Assembly (NCBI GenBank): GCA_905233585.1 | Contig: CAJOFD010000009.1 | Location: forward strand, 1 to 64,000 | Origin: an uncultured Bacteroidales bacterium | GTDB lineage: Bacteria; Bacteroidota; Bacteroidia; Bacteroidales; WCHB1-69 | Reading direction: 5' to 3' | Length of the DNA stretch: 64,000 nucleotides | In this document: in pieces, positions 18,424-27,639 of the stretch | Layout of the letters: each line of letters starts with the position of its first letter | How positions within the stretch are numbered: position 1 is the stretch's first letter | Made by a program: the position numbers and the translations under genes | The notes under the pieces: generated by a model | Told to the model about the DNA's origin: nothing | Seen by the model: the letters and a program-made list of their open reading frames with translations, nothing else | The model's database searches: none

Positions 18424-19356
18424 TTAGATTTGGAAACGAGGACTGTTGATAATTCGTTTAATTCCTTCTTCCAAAGAACAAAGCGGGCGATTGAGCAATG
18501 TTTTCATATTGCTAATATCCGGTAATCTTCTTTGCATATCGCCTTCTTTTAATGGCGGCAAAAATACCAATTCCGATTTGGAATCAGTTAATTTGATAAT
18601 CAAATGAGCCAAATCCAAAATAGAGGTTTCATTGTTATTGCCGATATTGACTACGTCGTTTACAAAAAGATTGTCATAGGCGGCTTTGCAACAAGCGTCA
18701 ATATTGTCATCAATATAACAAAACGTTCTTGATTGAGTGCCATCGCCATAAATGGTTATGGGTTCGTTTTTCAATGCTTTTGCCAACAATTTGGAAATGA
18801 CAAAATCTTTGGATTGTTTGGGGCCATAAGTGTTGAAGAATCGGAATATGGTATATTCCAAGCCAAATTCTTTGTGATAGGAACGCAAAAAGGCTTCTCC
18901 CGCATTTTTGACAACCGCGTAGGGGACTCTTGAATTAAGCGGAGTGCTTATTTCGTTTTGGGGAAAAGTAACCGATTCACCATACACTTCTGACGAAGAG
19001 GCAAAAAAGACACGTTTTACATTGGAATTTTTGGCTAAATTTAATATATTTTTAAATCCGTCCAAATCGTTTAACACCTTGCAAGGATTGGCTTGTGTTC
19101 TGTTTACGCCTACAACGGCGGCATAGTGAAAAACAAAGTCAAACTTATTGGACAACATTACGCCCGAGATATCTCTATAATTGTTGACATCTGCTTTTAT
19201 GAAAATCCAATTGTCGCTTTTTTGTGGCAGATTTTCAGCCAATCCTGTAGAGAAATCATCAACGAGTACCAAATAATTTTCTTTGTCTTGCAATAATTTT
19301 TCAGCTAAGCAACTTGCAATAAATCCAGCCCCACCGGTAATTAAAATTTTTCGCAT
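18424..19356 (-). CDS. NAD-dependent sugar-nucleotide epimerase/dehydratase (extended SDR)
   Basis: The 310-residue protein has the Rossmann motif TGGAGFIAS at its start, a catalytic Ser/Thr block FFASSSEVYGE, YxxxK in YAVVK, and the C-terminal substrate block YGDGTQSRTFCYIDD typical of the UDP-glucuronate decarboxylase / UDP-glucose 4-epimerase group. The DISNMKTLL...L.EGIKR ending also fits this group. The exact sugar cannot be assigned; it is too short and divergent to be a confident RmlB. It follows rmlA by nine bases and should provide an activated sugar for surface polysaccharide. Confidence 0.85.
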   Translation of the reverse strand: MRKILITGGAGFIASCLAEKLLQDKENYLVLVDDFSTGLAENLPQKSDNWIFIKADVNNYRDISGVMLSNKFDFVFHYAAVVGVNRTQANPCKVLNDLDGFKNILNLAKNSNVKRVFFASSSEVYGESVTFPQNEISTPLNSRVPYAVVKNAGEAFLRSYHKEFGLEYTIFRFFNTYGPKQSKDFVISKLLAKALKNEPITIYGDGTQSRTFCYIDDNIDACCKAAYDNLFVNDVVNIGNNNETSILDLAHLIIKLTDSKSELVFLPPLKEGDMQRRLPDISNMKTLLNRPLCSLEEGIKRIINSPRFQI

Positions 19357-19365
19357 TGTCCCGTT

Positions 19366-20232
19366 CTATTTTTTATCTAACAAATTTACAAGATATTGTC
19401 CATAACCGCTTTTTAATAGCGGTTGTGCTAATTTTTCCAATTGTTCTGTAGAGATAAAGCCTTGTTCATAGGCAACTTCTTCTATACAGCCGATCTTCTT
19501 GCCTTGTCTGTCTTCTATTACTTGCACATATTGAGTGGCTTCCAACAGAGAACGGAAAGTTCCTGTATCCAACCATGCGGTGCCTCTGTCCAAGATAGAC
19601 ACTTTCAATTTGCCTTGTGTCAAATAATATTTATTGACATCGGTAATTTCGTATTCGCCTCTTGCACTGGGTTTAATGTTTTTTGCCACTTCTACAACGG
19701 TATTATCATAAAAATACAACCCCGGTACGGCATAGTTTGATTTTGGATTTTTGGGTTTTTCTTCAATGGAAAGAGCCTTAAATTTTTCGTCAAATTCGAC
19801 AACTCCGTATCGTTCAGGGTCATTGACATGATAAGCGAAAACGATGCCGCCTTCCGGATTTACGCAAGTGCGGATATTGTGTTCAAAGCCGCTGCCAGAA
19901 AAAATATTGTCTCCCAAAATCAAGCAAACGCTGTCTTTGCCGATAAATTCTTCACCAAGAACAAAGGCTTGTGCAAGTCCGTTGGGTATTTCTTGTACTT
20001 TGTAGGAAAACCGGCAACCCAGACTGGAGCCATCGCCCAATAGTTTTTCAAAATTAGGCAAATCATGTGGAGTGGAAATAATCAATATTTCGTTGATACC
20101 GGCAGACATAAGCACACTTAACGGATAATAAATCATAGGTTTGTCATAAATCGGCATCAATTGCTTACTCATTGCCAATGTCAAGGGGTGTAAACGTGTT
20201 CCTGCTCCTCCTGCTAAAATAATACCTTTCAT
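19366..20232 (-). CDS. rfbA: Glucose-1-phosphate thymidylyltransferase
   Basis: RmlA makes dTDP-glucose from glucose-1-phosphate and dTTP, the first step of dTDP-L-rhamnose synthesis. The 288-residue length and the motifs [62 protein letters not shown] and [12 protein letters not shown] are those of RmlA. The next pathway gene seen in the window, rmlC, is 29 kb away in the polysaccharide locus; rmlB and rmlD are not in the window. Confidence 0.95.
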   Translation of the reverse strand: MKGIILAGGAGTRLHPLTLAMSKQLMPIYDKPMIYYPLSVLMSAGINEILIISTPHDLPNFEKLLGDGSSLGCRFSYKVQEIPNGLAQAFVLGEEFIGKDSVCLILGDNIFSGSGFEHNIRTCVNPEGGIVFAYHVNDPERYGVVEFDEKFKALSIEEKPKNPKSNYAVPGLYFYDNTVVEVAKNIKPSARGEYEITDVNKYYLTQGKLKVSILDRGTAWLDTGTFRSLLEATQYVQVIEDRQGKKIGCIEEVAYEQGFISTEQLEKLAQPLLKSGYGQYLVNLLDKK

Positions 20233-20255
20233 ACTATTATCAATCTTTACAAAAA

Positions 20256-21140
20256 TTAGGCATACAATTTATCTATCTTCATTTTGATGTATTTGCGAAC
20301 GGCAAATAAAGTTGAAAGCCAATTGAGAAGTATGCCCAAAGCAAACATTACCCCGAACAAAACAGCATAGTACATCGGTTGGCTAAAATCAATAATGGCT
20401 TCCAAACTTGGGCGGTTGTAGGCCATATACAATATAAATACCATCAAGGCAATGGCCAATACCGAAGCAATAATGCCTTGCACAATGCTGTTGGTGATAA
20501 ATGGACGGTAGATGGTTCTTCTTTTGGCTCCTACCAACAACATGCTTTTTATGGTAAAGCGTTTGGCATAGATATACAACCTGATGGTGTTGTTAATTAA
20601 AGCGAAAGAGATAATTAACAACAAGCCGCAAATTACCAGTAAAACAATACCTATTTTGTGGATATTGTCATTGACATTGTTGATGTAACTTTTTTGATAG
20701 CATACATCAGATATGTTTTCCATCAAATTCAGTTCTTTTTCTATCATTTGCAAACTATCCATAGTGGTATAGTTGGCATTTATTTTCAGTTGAAACGATG
20801 GAGGAATAACATCCCCGACAATATCGCGGAAATCATGCCCTAACAAATCTATGGTTTCTTGTGTCGCTTGTTCTTTAGACACATATTTCACCGATTTTAC
20901 ATAAGGCTTTTTTTCTAATGTTTGTTGAATATAAGATACTTGTCCTTCGGTAATATCAGGCATAAGCATCACCTCAAAACCGATATTTTCTCTGACATTG
21001 TCTGCAATGCGTTTGGCATTGATGAGAACAATGCCCAGCAAGCCGACGATAAACAACACTAAAGTAACACTAATAATGGTAGATAGTACAGAAGATGCTA
21101 ATCTGTGTTTTGCTATTTTTTCTATTTGTATGGCTGCCAT
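20256..21140 (-). CDS. ftsX: Cell division protein FtsX (permease-like)
   Basis: This 294-residue protein has the FtsX topology: one N-terminal transmembrane segment ([22 protein letters not shown]), an extracytoplasmic domain of about 110 residues (residues 45-165) and three C-terminal membrane segments including [23 protein letters not shown]. The [12 protein letters not shown]-like loop appears as [22 protein letters not shown]. FtsX couples the FtsE ATPase to peptidoglycan hydrolases at the septum. ftsE is not adjacent. It is the first gene of the minus-strand operon. Confidence 0.92.
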   Translation of the reverse strand: MAAIQIEKIAKHRLASSVLSTIISVTLVLFIVGLLGIVLINAKRIADNVRENIGFEVMLMPDITEGQVSYIQQTLEKKPYVKSVKYVSKEQATQETIDLLGHDFRDIVGDVIPPSFQLKINANYTTMDSLQMIEKELNLMENISDVCYQKSYINNVNDNIHKIGIVLLVICGLLLIISFALINNTIRLYIYAKRFTIKSMLLVGAKRRTIYRPFITNSIVQGIIASVLAIALMVFILYMAYNRPSLEAIIDFSQPMYYAVLFGVMFALGILLNWLSTLFAVRKYIKMKIDKLYA

Positions 21141-21165
21141 AATGCTTTTTATATTTTCTCATTTG

Positions 21166-21173
21166 CAAAGATA
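21166..21173 (-). promoter_or_regulatory. -7 box (TATCTTTG) of the ftsX operon
   Basis: The minus strand reads TATCTTTG 25 bases before the ftsX ATG. Confidence 0.6.
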
Positions 21174-21344
21174 ACACAAAAATCAATGCAAATTACATAC
21201 AATTATATGAAATATTATTTTCCAAAGTCAATATTTTCAATATTATCAATGGAAAATCTTTTTGTCTTTTTGTTTTTGCCCAACATATCGCAAAAAACTT
21301 GTGGGCAAAGCATGTCAAAATGCTAAATATATCTTTATTTTTTG

Positions 21345-21352
21345 TACCTTTG
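21345..21352 (+). promoter_or_regulatory. -7 box (TACCTTTG) of the YD-repeat-like gene
   Basis: TACCTTTG lies 28 bases before ATG 21381. Confidence 0.6.
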
Positions 21353-21380
21353 TTTGTTTGAATAAATACATATAAAACCG

Positions 21381-22292
21381 ATGGCAAAGATTAAATCTAT
21401 CACTCGTTATGTCTATCAATATCAACGCAAAGATGTTTTTGATGACGAACAAATAGAATCAAAAAAGAAAGTTTCTTATACCGAATTTGACCAAAATAGC
21501 AATAATATATTGGATATAATTTTTGACAATGCTGGAAATATCGAAAATCGTGTTGTCAGAGTTTTTGATGCGGAAAATCTGCAAACGGAAGAACATTCGT
21601 TTAATGATGAAAGCAATCAAGCCTATGAAAACAAATATTATATCTACAACAATCGCATTCTGACCACTTGTAGAATTTCATACGAAGAAGGCGATGAATT
21701 TGAAGAACAATATATATCCACTCCAGAAGGGCATTTGTTGAAAAAAAATATCGTTTATGGAGATGGGGATATGACTACAGAATTGGAATGTACGTGGGAA
21801 AACAATCTCATCCAAAGAATAGTGGAATATGATGACGATGAACAAGAAAATATTGTAAAATCATATAATTACAATGAAAAAGGACAACTCATTTCCACAA
21901 TTACTGAAGATAAAATAAATGAAGACAAAACAACAGAAGAATATTTATATCAAGATGATTTTGTGGTAGAACAAAAGACTTATAATTTGAAAGATATGCT
22001 TGTTTCTGTTACCAAAAATATTTATAATGAAAAAAAACAATTGATTGGGAAAATTGTAGAGACTACATCTCAATATTTGAAATATATTTATTCGTACAAC
22101 GAACAAGGTCTGCTCAAAAGAGAAAGCCTACTCAACAAAGATGATATTGTTTTGTCCGATAAAGAATATCTTTATAATTCAGAAGGATTGGAAACAGAGG
22201 TAGTGGTAAGTTCACGTAATATAATCGAAAATGAAAAGGACGAGATGATACTTACCCAAAAAATTGTGAATGAATATCAATATTGGGACTAA
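21381..22292 (+). CDS. Acidic YD/RHS-like repeat protein, cytoplasmic, function unknown
   Basis: The 303-residue protein has no signal peptide. It is built of a repeating strand pattern of about 22-30 residues: SYNYNEKGQLISTITED, NIYNEKKQLIGKIVE, YSYNEQGLLKRESLL, YLYNSEGLETEVVVS, with weaker copies further N-terminal. The Y-x-Y-N-x-x-G-x-L pattern is that of YD/RHS beta-strand repeats, but the exported toxin context of true RHS proteins is absent. It is rich in Glu and Asp. The rpiB gene follows after 34 bases without an obvious terminator, so co-transcription is likely. Confidence 0.6.
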   Translation: MAKIKSITRYVYQYQRKDVFDDEQIESKKKVSYTEFDQNSNNILDIIFDNAGNIENRVVRVFDAENLQTEEHSFNDESNQAYENKYYIYNNRILTTCRISYEEGDEFEEQYISTPEGHLLKKNIVYGDGDMTTELECTWENNLIQRIVEYDDDEQENIVKSYNYNEKGQLISTITEDKINEDKTTEEYLYQDDFVVEQKTYNLKDMLVSVTKNIYNEKKQLIGKIVETTSQYLKYIYSYNEQGLLKRESLLNKDDIVLSDKEYLYNSEGLETEVVVSSRNIIENEKDEMILTQKIVNEYQYWD

Positions 22293-22326
22293 TATTTGAA
22301 TATAAACATATAATAACAAATACAAA

Positions 22327-22758
22327 ATGAAAGAAATAGCAATAGCATCCGACCATGCAGGATTTGAAATGAAAGAGTTTTTGAAAGAACAATTGAAGAC
22401 TGAATGTGTTTTTAAAGATTTTGGTACATTTTCTCCGGAAAGTATGGACTATCCCGATGTTGCCCACCCCTTGGCACAATCAATTGTCAAAGGCGATTTT
22501 CAGGTGGGAATTATACTTTGTGGCTCCGGCAATGGTGTAAATATGGTTGTGAATAAATATCCGCAAGTGCGTTCTGCTCTTTGTTGGAAAGAAGAACTGG
22601 CAATATTGGCAAGACAACACAACAATGCAAATATTGTGGCCATTCCCGCCCGTTTTATCGAAAAAGAAGAAGCCTTGAGAATAGTTAAAGCGTTTCTTTC
22701 TACAGATTTTGAAGGTGGAAGACATCAAAGACGTGTGGAAAAAATCGCTCCTAAATAA
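22327..22758 (+). CDS. rpiB: Ribose-5-phosphate isomerase B
   Basis: RpiB interconverts ribose-5-phosphate and ribulose-5-phosphate in the pentose phosphate pathway. The 143 residues match the family length. Motifs are IASDHAGFEMK, VGIILCGSGNGVNMVVNK (catalytic Cys region), the mobile RSALCW segment and the late FEGGRHQRRV. The downstream DUF4175 gene starts six bases after the stop. Confidence 0.95.
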   Translation: MKEIAIASDHAGFEMKEFLKEQLKTECVFKDFGTFSPESMDYPDVAHPLAQSIVKGDFQVGIILCGSGNGVNMVVNKYPQVRSALCWKEELAILARQHNNANIVAIPARFIEKEEALRIVKAFLSTDFEGGRHQRRVEKIAPK

Positions 22759-22764
22759 ACTTAG

Positions 22765-25700
22765 ATGACGGAAAGCAAACTTTATATTCAATTACAAAAG
22801 TTTATTAATGCTTACTACAATAACAAGATATACAAAGGTCTTGTTGTATGGGTAAGCATTGCTGTTATATTGTTTTTAGGGCTTGTTTTCAGTGAATATT
22901 TTTCCTATTTTTCAAGCCCTATCAGGGCAGCGTTTTTTTATGGTTTTATAGCTATAACCCTGTTCAATTTCTGTGTTTTGGTGGCGGAACCATTGCTCCG
23001 TAAATTGCATGTATTGCCACAGATGTCATACGAAAAAGCGGCAAAGATTATTGGTGCACATTTCCCTGAAATTGACGATAAACTGCTTAACGCCATACAA
23101 TTGAACGAGCAAATTGCCAATTGCCCGCCTGAAAAAACAGAACTGCTGTTGGCTTGTGTGGAACAACGGACAATGGAAATGAACAGATTCCATTTTCCGT
23201 TGGCTATAAATTGGCGAAAAACAAAACGTTATGCTAAATATGCTATTGTTCCGTTATTGTTGTTGTTGTGTATTTTTGTCTTGAACAATCAATTGATTAC
23301 AAAACCGACACAACGTATTGTACGATATGAACAATATTTTGAAAAACCGGCACCATATTCGTTTGTCCTCCTCAATAAAGATTTGAAAATATTTGAAAAC
23401 GATGATTTTACAATCAAAATTAAAATTGAAGGCGAAGAAATGCCTGCGGAAGTGTTTGTCAAAATTGACAATGCGGAATATAAAATGCAACAAATAGCTA
23501 TCAATCAATTTCAATTTGAATTGAAAAATGTGCAAAAAAATACTCTATTTGCTATTTTTTCGCCAGAGGTGAACTCTCAAACATACGAGATACAAGTTTT
23601 GCCGCAACCCATTCTTGTAAGTTTCGTTATGGATTTGAGTTATCCCGCCTATACGGGCAAACCTAATGAAAAAATTGAAAATAATAGTGATATTAGCGTT
23701 CCGCAGGGAACAATCATCACTTGGAATTTCTATGTTAGAAATACTGATGCTGTTGTTTTTAAATATCAAGACAAAAACGATACACTCTCTGTTGCAAAAG
23801 ACAACGCCGCTTGCCGTCTGCGTTTGTTGAATAGTGTAGAATATACTATATTCAATATCAATACTTTTATGCAAAACAAAGATTCTATTGCGGGTTTTGT
23901 GCATGTAGTTGCTGACCAATATCCGTCTATAGATGTAAAAACAATGCATGATAGTGTTTTTGCCGACAGATATTATTTCCGTGGAAACATAAAAGATGAC
24001 TATGGCTTTGATAAATTATATTTTGTTTATACCATCACAGAAAAAGGCAATAGTATAGAACAACAAAAAATTCCAATTGAGATAGAAAAATATGCTGTTG
24101 TGCAAGATTTTTATTATTATTTCGATGCACAGACCTTACATTTAGCACAAGGACAGCAAGTGGAATTTTATTTTGAAGTTTGGGACAATGATGCCATAAA
24201 TGGTTCGAAAGCATCAAAATCAAATACGGAAGTCTTTTATTTGCCATCGTTGGACGAAATACATCAACAAACAGCGAATAGCAACAAACACGTGAAATCT
24301 GATTTGGAAAAACTGATGAAAGAAAGCGAAAAAATACTTTCTCAAATAGAAAACTTGAAAAAAGAAATGCTCAATCAAAATCAGGCAACATGGCAAGAAA
24401 AGAAAGAGATGGAAAACTTGCTCAAACAAATGCAAGATATTCGTAAACAGGGCGAGGCGATTGTTCAAGAACAGAAACGGCAAGAACACATCAATCAACA
24501 ATATAACGATTTGAATCAAGAAATTATTGACAAACAAAAAGAACTGCAAAAACGTTTTGATGAATTGTTCAACGATGAAATGAAATCCATGATGCAAGAA
24601 TTGCAGATGATGCTCAATCAAAACATTGACAAGAACAAAATGAATCAAATTATTGACAATATCAAAACAAATACCGAAGAAATAAACAAAAGCCTTGACC
24701 AACAATTGGAATTGTTCAAACAATTGGAAATAGAAGCCAAAATGGATAACATTATTTCCAAGTCATTGCAATTGGCCGAACAAGAAGAGCAATTGGCGGA
24801 AAAGACGCTGCAACAATCCCAAAATGATCAATCGTTGTCAGAACAACAAGAACATATCAATCAACAATTTGATGTTTTGAAATCGGATATCCAACAGATG
24901 GAAAATCTCAATAAGGCTTTGGAAGATGCCTATAATTTGGATTCTGTCAATGCTTTAAAAACCGCTATAGAACAAAAACTACATCAGGCAAGCGAACAAT
25001 TGAAACAAAAACACCCTCAAAAAGCAGCCCAAACGCAAAAAGAAGCCGCCGAAAAAATGAAAGAATTGGCTCAAGAAATAGAAACGCAAATGCAAGAATC
25101 CGAAGATGAAAATTTAGGCGAAGATATTCAGACTATTCGTCAAACTTTGGACAATATTGTTTCAACATCTTTTGCCCAAGAAGACATTCTGCAAAAAATG
25201 AATCATACGCAAGTACATCAACCCGCGATGAAAGATATTATTCTTCAACAATATAAACTGAAAGACAAACTCAAACTGATAGAAGATTCTATTGCTGCTG
25301 TCGCACGCCGACAAATTATGGTGGAACCTTTTATTTCCAAGCAAATACGTACTATTTCGCAAGCGCAAACGGATATTATGAATCTTATGAGCAATTCGCA
25401 GGAACAGATGTCAATAATGTTTTATGGTCCAAGTTATGGTCGGCAGATTGCTGCCAAGCAGCAATTTATTATGACATCATTGAACGATTTGGCTTTGATG
25501 TTGGCAGAGTCGATGAAAAATATGCTACAAAAACAAAGTCAAGGACAAGCGGGTAACAGAAAAGGAAATTGCAACAGCGAAAGTTGTGGCTCCAAACCTT
25601 CCAAATCGGGCAAAAAGTCAATGAAAACCATGCGACAAATGCAAGAACAACTCAACAAGCAACTTGAAGAGATGCGAAAGCAAATGCAACAAGGTGGCAA

Positions 25701-26181
25701 ACAACCCAATGCTCAACAGAAAGGGCAACAACAAGGTCAGGGACAGAGTCTTAGCGAACAATTTGCCCGCATGGCGGCTCAACAAGAAGCCATTCGGAAA
25801 ATGATGCAAGATTATCAGTCCCAACTCAAAAAAGAGGGCAAAGGCTATGACGGGCAAATTGACAAAATGCTCAAAGAAATGGAACAAACCGAAAGAGAAT
25901 TAGTCAATAAGATTCTGAATCAACAAACCATCAACCGTCAACAACAAATTATGACAAGGCTTTTGGAATCCGAAAAAGCGGAATTTCAACGAGAAAAGGA
26001 TGACCAACGGCAATCTACTCAAGCCAAAGATTATAAAATTGCCACCCCGCCTGCTTACATTGAACAAGAACTTAAAAAACAAAAGGAAACGGAGTTGTAC
26101 AAAACCATTCCACCTACCTTGAATAGATATTATCGCGATAAAGTCAATACATATTTCTATCATTTTCAGTACGAAAAATAG
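22765..26181 (+). CDS. DUF4175-family large membrane protein with long Gln/Lys-rich coiled coils
   Basis: The 1138-residue protein has three transmembrane segments near the N-terminus (about 22-44, 52-75, 152-172). An extracytoplasmic beta-rich part follows (about 180-500, with YPAYTGKP and DDYGFDKLYFVYTI). The remaining 600 residues are helical, dominated by Gln, Glu, Lys and Met. The membrane layout and the YPAYTG and DDYG blocks are those of Bacteroidota DUF4175 proteins. Their function is not established; an envelope or structural role is inferred. The MATE transporter starts on its last base. Confidence 0.85.
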   Translation: MTESKLYIQLQKFINAYYNNKIYKGLVVWVSIAVILFLGLVFSEYFSYFSSPIRAAFFYGFIAITLFNFCVLVAEPLLRKLHVLPQMSYEKAAKIIGAHFPEIDDKLLNAIQLNEQIANCPPEKTELLLACVEQRTMEMNRFHFPLAINWRKTKRYAKYAIVPLLLLLCIFVLNNQLITKPTQRIVRYEQYFEKPAPYSFVLLNKDLKIFENDDFTIKIKIEGEEMPAEVFVKIDNAEYKMQQIAINQFQFELKNVQKNTLFAIFSPEVNSQTYEIQVLPQPILVSFVMDLSYPAYTGKPNEKIENNSDISVPQGTIITWNFYVRNTDAVVFKYQDKNDTLSVAKDNAACRLRLLNSVEYTIFNINTFMQNKDSIAGFVHVVADQYPSIDVKTMHDSVFADRYYFRGNIKDDYGFDKLYFVYTITEKGNSIEQQKIPIEIEKYAVVQDFYYYFDAQTLHLAQGQQVEFYFEVWDNDAINGSKASKSNTEVFYLPSLDEIHQQTANSNKHVKSDLEKLMKESEKILSQIENLKKEMLNQNQATWQEKKEMENLLKQMQDIRKQGEAIVQEQKRQEHINQQYNDLNQEIIDKQKELQKRFDELFNDEMKSMMQELQMMLNQNIDKNKMNQIIDNIKTNTEEINKSLDQQLELFKQLEIEAKMDNIISKSLQLAEQEEQLAEKTLQQSQNDQSLSEQQEHINQQFDVLKSDIQQMENLNKALEDAYNLDSVNALKTAIEQKLHQASEQLKQKHPQKAAQTQKEAAEKMKELAQEIETQMQESEDENLGEDIQTIRQTLDNIVSTSFAQEDILQKMNHTQVHQPAMKDIILQQYKLKDKLKLIEDSIAAVARRQIMVEPFISKQIRTISQAQTDIMNLMSNSQEQMSIMFYGPSYGRQIAAKQQFIMTSLNDLALMLAESMKNMLQKQSQGQAGNRKGNCNSESCGSKPSKSGKKSMKTMRQMQEQLNKQLEEMRKQMQQGGKQPNAQQKGQQQGQGQSLSEQFARMAAQQEAIRKMMQDYQSQLKKEGKGYDGQIDKMLKEMEQTERELVNKILNQQTINRQQQIMTRLLESEKAEFQREKDDQRQSTQAKDYKIATPPAYIEQELKKQKETELYKTIPPTLNRYYRDKVNTYFYHFQYEK

Positions 26182-27497
26182 TGAACAAACGCATACTTAA
26201 ACTTACGTTGCCCAATATTGTTTCTAATATTACCGTGCCCTTGTTGGGTATGGTTGATTTGGCTATTGTAGGGCATTTGGGCAGTCTTGACTATATTGGC
26301 GCCATTGCGATTGCTGCAACCGTTTTCAATTTTATTTATTGGAATTTTGGCTTTCTTAGAATGGGGACAAGCGGTTATACCGCCCAATCCTATGGGGCTA
26401 AAGATTTAAGTCAAGCGGTTAATACATTGGTAAAAGCCGTTTTTATAGCATTGTTTATTGCTATTATTGTTATTACTTTGCAATATCCATTGTGTTATGT
26501 TGCATTGTTGTTTTTTGATATCAATGCAGATATGGCAGATATGGTCAGACAATATTTTTTTATACGCATTTGGGCTGCTCCTGCAACCTTGTTGTTGTAT
26601 GTATTCAATGGCTGGTTTATTGGTATGCAAAATGCAAATACACCTATGATTGTCGCAATTGTTTCCAATGTATTGAATATTTTGTTTAGTCTGTTTTTTG
26701 TCATTGTTTGTAAAATGGGTATTGCAGGTGTTGCTTGGGGAACATTGTTGGCACAATATACAGGTCTTTTGTTGTCAATGTTGTTTTGGAGTTTGTTTTA
26801 TAGAAAATTGTGGAAAAAAATAAACATTGCCAAAAGTCTTGTATGGAAAGATATGAAACAATTTTTGCAAGTCAATAGGGATATTTTTCTGCGCAGTTTC
26901 TGCTTGTTGATGGTCTTTTCTTTTATACCTTTGGCTGGTGCCAAACAAGGGGATATGGTTTTGGCAATAAATACGTTGTTGTTGCAGTTTCTGACCATTT
27001 TTTCTTATATTATGGACGGTTTTGCCTATGCTGGGGAAGCACTTTCGGGTAAATATATCGGAGCCAAAGACAGACAATCGCTATACAAAATGATTACCTA
27101 TATTTTTGTCTGGGGAGCCATTATATCTTTAGGCTTTACATTAATATATGCTTTGGGCGGCCATGTTCTTTTGGCGATACTTACCAATCAAAAAGAAATT
27201 ATAGAGGCGGCAGGACAATACTATTTTTGGGTATTGGCCATTCCCTTGGCGGGTTTTGCGGCCTTTTTGTGGGATGGTATATATATTGGGGCTACGGCTT
27301 CCAAAGAGATGAAAAATACGATGATTGTTGCTACAGGTATATTTTTTGTTATTTATTATATTTTTTGCAATAAACTGGGCAATAATGCTTTATGGCTGGC
27401 TATGGTTGCCTTTTTGATGGCAAGAAGTTTGTCTCTTACCATACTTGTTGCCAAGAAAAAAAATATATTTTCACAATTTTTTGATGAAGAAAGTTAA
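26181..27497 (+). CDS. MATE-family (DinF-like) multidrug/Na+ efflux transporter, GTG start
   Basis: The 438-residue protein has about twelve transmembrane segments and the DinF-subfamily N-terminus LKLTLPNIVSNITVPLLGMVDLAIVGHLG followed by FGFLRMGTSGYTAQ. MATE proteins export cationic compounds in exchange for Na+ or H+. The reading frame begins with GTG at 26181, overlapping the TAG stop of the DUF4175 gene (TAGTG). The next in-frame ATG would remove family-conserved sequence, so the GTG start is preferred. Confidence 0.9.
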   Translation: MNKRILKLTLPNIVSNITVPLLGMVDLAIVGHLGSLDYIGAIAIAATVFNFIYWNFGFLRMGTSGYTAQSYGAKDLSQAVNTLVKAVFIALFIAIIVITLQYPLCYVALLFFDINADMADMVRQYFFIRIWAAPATLLLYVFNGWFIGMQNANTPMIVAIVSNVLNILFSLFFVIVCKMGIAGVAWGTLLAQYTGLLLSMLFWSLFYRKLWKKINIAKSLVWKDMKQFLQVNRDIFLRSFCLLMVFSFIPLAGAKQGDMVLAINTLLLQFLTIFSYIMDGFAYAGEALSGKYIGAKDRQSLYKMITYIFVWGAIISLGFTLIYALGGHVLLAILTNQKEIIEAAGQYYFWVLAIPLAGFAAFLWDGIYIGATASKEMKNTMIVATGIFFVIYYIFCNKLGNNALWLAMVAFLMARSLSLTILVAKKKNIFSQFFDEES

Positions 27498-27556
27498 CAA
27501 TAAAAAATATTTAGACGACAATTTCTAAAAAATGATAAAATTTAAAAGTTTTATGT

Positions 27557-27564
27557 TATCTTTG
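27557..27564 (+). promoter_or_regulatory. -7 box (TATCTTTG) of the DUF1015 gene
   Basis: TATCTTTG, exact consensus, with a leader of about 70 bases before ATG 27640. Confidence 0.6.
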
Positions 27565-27639
27565 CAAATTAAAAGCAAAATAAAAGTTGCATGTATAGTT
27601 TGAAATAAATAAATTGTTTAATAAAAAATAGATAATATT

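Noticed and set aside
24220-24723. 167-residue antisense ORF in the DUF4175 gene
   Set aside because: It reads Phe/Leu/His-rich because the sense strand is a Gln/Lys/Glu-rich coiled coil; no independent support.
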